Shown: positions 61,735 through 64,000 of the stretch, piece after piece
Position numbering within the stretch: the stretch's first letter is position 1
Layout of the letters: every line of letters starts with the position of its first letter
Assembly (NCBI RefSeq): GCF_009742725.1
Contig: NZ_WPHG01000001.1
Coordinates: 372,001 to 436,000 of the forward strand
Reading direction: 5' to 3'
DNA: 64,000 nucleotides
From: Nitratireductor arenosus
Lineage (GTDB): Bacteria; Pseudomonadota; Alphaproteobacteria; Rhizobiales; Rhizobiaceae
Translations under genes and position numbers: made by a program
Notes under the pieces: generated by a model
Seen by the model: only the letters and a program-made list of their open reading frames with translations
Databases searched by the model: none
What the model was told of the DNA's origin: nothing

Positions 61735-62784
61735 TCACCTGGACATCAGCCAGATTCGGTCCGGCGGAATGTCGAGCCACACGGTGCTGCCGACATCGAG
61801 AAGCCGGCGCGATTGCTCGCTGACGGATAGGCGCGCGTCGCCGCACACCACCGTGTAGTTGACGTTGGCGCCAAAAAAATCGCGCGCCACGATCTCGCCG
61901 GAAAGCGCCTGGTGGGTCGCCGCGTCGGGCCGGTCGAGCATGTCGATCGCCTCCTCGCGCAACACCACGTCGATCTCCTCGCCGGTCCGCAAATCCTCGC
62001 GCGGCGCAACCCTGAGTGTGCCGAAGGCGGTTTCGGCACGGTCGGGCGCGGCAAGCCGGGCGGCAAACAGATTGCCCGCTCCCATGAAATCGGCGACGTC
62101 GGTCGAGTGCGGCTGCCGGTAAAGCGTATCGGGCGTGTCGTACTGGGCCAGATGCCCGTCGAAGATCACCGCCACCCGGTCGGCCAGTTCCATCGCCTCG
62201 ACCTGATCGTGGGTGACGAAAATCGTGGTGATGCCGAAACGCTGCTGGAGATTGCGGATGAAGCGCCGCATCTCGCCCCTGAGCTTGGTGTCGAGATTGG
62301 CCAGCGGCTCGTCCATCATCAGAACGGACGGCTTGGTGATCAGCGTGCGCGCGATCGCCACCCGCTGCATCTGGCCGCCGGAAAGCTGCGCGGGAAACCG
62401 GTGTCGAAATCCGCTGAGCTGGACGACGTCGAGGATCTCGGCGAGCCGTTCCTCGATTTCGGCCTTGGGCACCTTGCGCACGCTCAGCCCGAAGGCGACG
62501 TTCTTTTCCACCGTCATGTGCGGAAACAGCGCATAGCGCTGAAACACCATGCCGACATTGCGGTCCTGAACCGGCAGATGCGACACGTCCTTATCGTCGA
62601 ACATGATCTCGCCGCTGGTCGGCGCCTCCAGCCCCGCGACCATGCGCAAAGTGGTGGTCTTGCCGCAGCCCGAGGGACCCAGCAGGGCGACCAGCTCACC
62701 GGACTCGATCGTCAGATCGATATTCTCGATGGCGGTAAACGTGCCAAAGAGCTTGCGCACACCGCTGAGCTGCACCTTCGTCAA
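61735..62784 (-). CDS. ABC transporter ATP-binding protein (PotA-like)
   Basis: 349 aa. Walker A GPSGCGKTT, signature LSGGQMQR, Walker B VLMMDEPLANLD, then a C-terminal TOBE domain. A TTG is the only in-frame start near the ribosome site GGGAGGAGA. First gene of the ABC group; an inverted repeat lies upstream at 62821. Confidence 0.93.
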   Translation of the reverse strand: MTKVQLSGVRKLFGTFTAIENIDLTIESGELVALLGPSGCGKTTTLRMVAGLEAPTSGEIMFDDKDVSHLPVQDRNVGMVFQRYALFPHMTVEKNVAFGLSVRKVPKAEIEERLAEILDVVQLSGFRHRFPAQLSGGQMQRVAIARTLITKPSVLMMDEPLANLDTKLRGEMRRFIRNLQQRFGITTIFVTHDQVEAMELADRVAVIFDGHLAQYDTPDTLYRQPHSTDVADFMGAGNLFAARLAAPDRAETAFGTLRVAPREDLRTGEEIDVVLREEAIDMLDRPDAATHQALSGEIVARDFFGANVNYTVVCGDARLSVSEQSRRLLDVGSTVWLDIPPDRIWLMSR

Positions 62785-62820
62785 GCGCCGGTCTCCTCCC
62801 TTGGCCTATCGTATCCAACC

Positions 62821-62838
62821 AATTTGTTAATACAAATT
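62821..62838. promoter_or_regulatory. inverted repeat, probable GntR-type operator
   Basis: AATTTGTTAATACAAATT: perfect 7-bp arms with a 4-base centre, 37 bases upstream of the PotA-like start. TTGT...ACAA symmetry is typical of GntR-family operators. No such regulator in the remaining window. It suggests an internal promoter for the ABC genes. Confidence 0.6.
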
Positions 62839-62903
62839 AATTCTAATCAAGCGACCGTGTCAACCGGGTCCGGGCATTTCCCGCGGCCGCTGAGCACCCG
62901 TTT

Positions 62904-64000
62904 TCAGTCCGGCAAACCGTCATGCGCGCGGATCGGCCCGAGCCGCTCGAGCGCGCTCCAGGCGGCGAATTCCTCAAACGCCCGCGCCCAACGTCCCGGA
63001 ACGAGCACGAAATGATGTTCGAGCCCGTGTTCCATGACCGTTGTGACCACGTCGCGCGCGGTGAGCCGGTTGTCAGACGCGGGCACGGCGAAACTGCCCA
63101 CCCATCCCCGGCAGCCGGTAAAGCCGCTCTCCGGCGCGCCGTGCACGGCGGCCTCGAGCGCAAACAGAGCCTGGCCGTCACGGGCGACACGCAGGATCGT
63201 CGCCGGACCCTCGGTGAACTGGTAGTCAGCGATCGCGCCGAAACACGGGCCCGCCTCGGTGCCGCGCCCGATCATCGGATGGTTGATCCAGGCCGGACGT
63301 TGTTTGGCCATGTAGAGCGGCCCGCCGCCGCCATGCCACATCAGGATGCGGTCGGCGTCGAGATCGGGCGAGGTCATGTCGAGCAGGCAGCCGACTCGCC
63401 CCGTCACGGCGGAAACCGCGAGCTGGGTCACCGCGCCGAGCACGTCGCCCTCGGACGCGACCGGCAGATTGTCGACCTCCTCCAGCCAGCTGAAGGCCGC
63501 GCCCGGATGCATGCCCGGCTCCTCCTGCAGCGCCGGCCAGTCCGACACTGCCAGCGCATCGTAGTCTCCGTCGCGGGCGATCGCCCGCAGCGCCAGCGCG
63601 GCGCGCGCGGTGAGCGCCATCTGTTTGCCCGACACGCCGCGAATGTCGGCCGCTGCCGCCATCCGCGCGACTTCCTCGGCGACGGTGTCGTCGTTGGCCG
63701 CGGCCATGCCGGCCGTCATCCGGTGGATGTCGATATGGTCGACATCCACCCCGAGCCCTGCTTTCAGAGCGTTGCTGGACACGTCCATATTGTAGAAGGT
63801 CGGCGCCAGTCCGCCGACGACGCCGATGCGCGCCGTCCGCAGCGCCGCGCGTGCCGACAGCGCCCTGATCGTCTGGCCGAGCCGGGACTGGAGGGCCGGA
63901 TCGCCGGGCGCGCCGAAATACCATTGCACCGGAGCGCGGGCGAGGTCGCGCACCCCGCGCGCGATCGACATGCTCATGTTGAGCGACACGAAATTGTTGA
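62904..64000 (-). CDS. L-fucose/L-arabinose isomerase-like protein (5' truncated by window)
   Basis: At least 365 aa visible; the frame is open through the window end, so the N-terminus is missing. Features of the fucose/arabinose isomerase superfamily: GVVGGLAPTFYNMDVSS near the visible N-terminus, DMTSPDLDADRILMWHGGG and a His-rich end (MEHGLEHHFVLVPG). Isomerase activity is not assured for this family. It is upstream of the ABC and nucleoside-hydrolase genes on the same strand, so a pathway cleaving a glycoside then isomerising its sugar is plausible. Confidence 0.78.
   Translation of the reverse strand, partial: NNFVSLNMSMSIARGVRDLARAPVQWYFGAPGDPALQSRLGQTIRALSARAALRTARIGVVGGLAPTFYNMDVSSNALKAGLGVDVDHIDIHRMTAGMAAANDDTVAEEVARMAAAADIRGVSGKQMALTARAALALRAIARDGDYDALAVSDWPALQEEPGMHPGAAFSWLEEVDNLPVASEGDVLGAVTQLAVSAVTGRVGCLLDMTSPDLDADRILMWHGGGGPLYMAKQRPAWINHPMIGRGTEAGPCFGAIADYQFTEGPATILRVARDGQALFALEAAVHGAPESGFTGCRGWVGSFAVPASDNRLTARDVVTTVMEHGLEHHFVLVPGRWARAFEEFAAWSALERLGPIRAHDGLPD

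Overview
This window is high-GC bacterial chromosomal DNA, densely coding, with many ATGA-type start/stop overlaps between genes. TRAP importers, ribose-type ABC importers, UxaA-family dehydratases, HyuA/HyuB proteins and a QseBC-like two-component system together point to an alphaproteobacterium, most likely Hyphomicrobiales (Rhizobiales). That placement is inference from gene content; there is no rRNA or other taxonomic marker. I see no tRNA, rRNA, CRISPR array, insertion sequence or phage gene. The window reads as an accessory catabolic region: six uptake systems (three TRAP, three ABC), most of them next to enzymes that could process the imported compound.

Layout. (A) 1-5944 (+): a 5'-truncated TRAP operon (DctP, DctQ, DctM) followed by a split UxaA-type dehydratase, a TIM-barrel epimerase/isomerase and a fumarylacetoacetate-hydrolase-fold protein. 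It probably takes up and degrades a sugar acid and ends in a rho-independent terminator. (B) 6066-8929 (-): a second DctPQM system. (C) 9103-15937: a periplasmic thiol-redox and cell-wall island. On the - strand are an L,D-transpeptidase, a QseBC/PmrAB-like two-component system and a DsbA-like protein. Divergently on the + strand are DsbD, a membrane-anchored TlpA-like protein and a second DsbA-like protein. The shared promoter region carries an exact CTTAAG-N5-CTTAAG box. (D) 15948-24784 (-): HyuA/HyuB, a ribose-type ABC importer and a DapA-family aldolase/lyase. A divergent GntR regulator (24914, +) has a perfect palindrome between it and the DapA-like gene. (E) 25689-31173: a fused UxaA dehydratase, a LuxR-type regulator, two exported proteins of unknown function and a YraQ/ArsP-type permease.

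(F) 31487-44235 is the most unusual part. A regulator with two complete TetR domains sits among an acyl-CoA ligase, an acyl-CoA dehydrogenase, an OsmC protein, an AhpD-like protein, a third TRAP system, and an operon of alpha/beta hydrolase, E1-alpha, E1-beta, a free-standing lipoyl domain and enoyl-CoA hydratase. Three promoters in this region share a 19-bp palindrome-like site, which suggests one regulon. (G) 44429-57077: a ten-gene - strand operon (sugar-type ABC importer, two SDRs, a fused E1-alpha/beta protein, a second closely related alpha/beta hydrolase, an SDR and an acyl-CoA dehydrogenase) opposite a LacI-type regulator. The gap between them holds two identical 17-bp operator-like repeats 22 bp apart. 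F and G each pair the same kind of hydrolase with the same kind of TPP-dependent E1, but neither has an E2 or E3. They look like two versions of one catabolic module.

(H) 57397-64000 (-): a nucleoside-hydrolase-fold enzyme, a PotABCD/YnjBCD-like ABC importer and a 5'-truncated L-fucose/arabinose-isomerase-like protein, with an AT-rich inverted repeat in front of the ABC genes.
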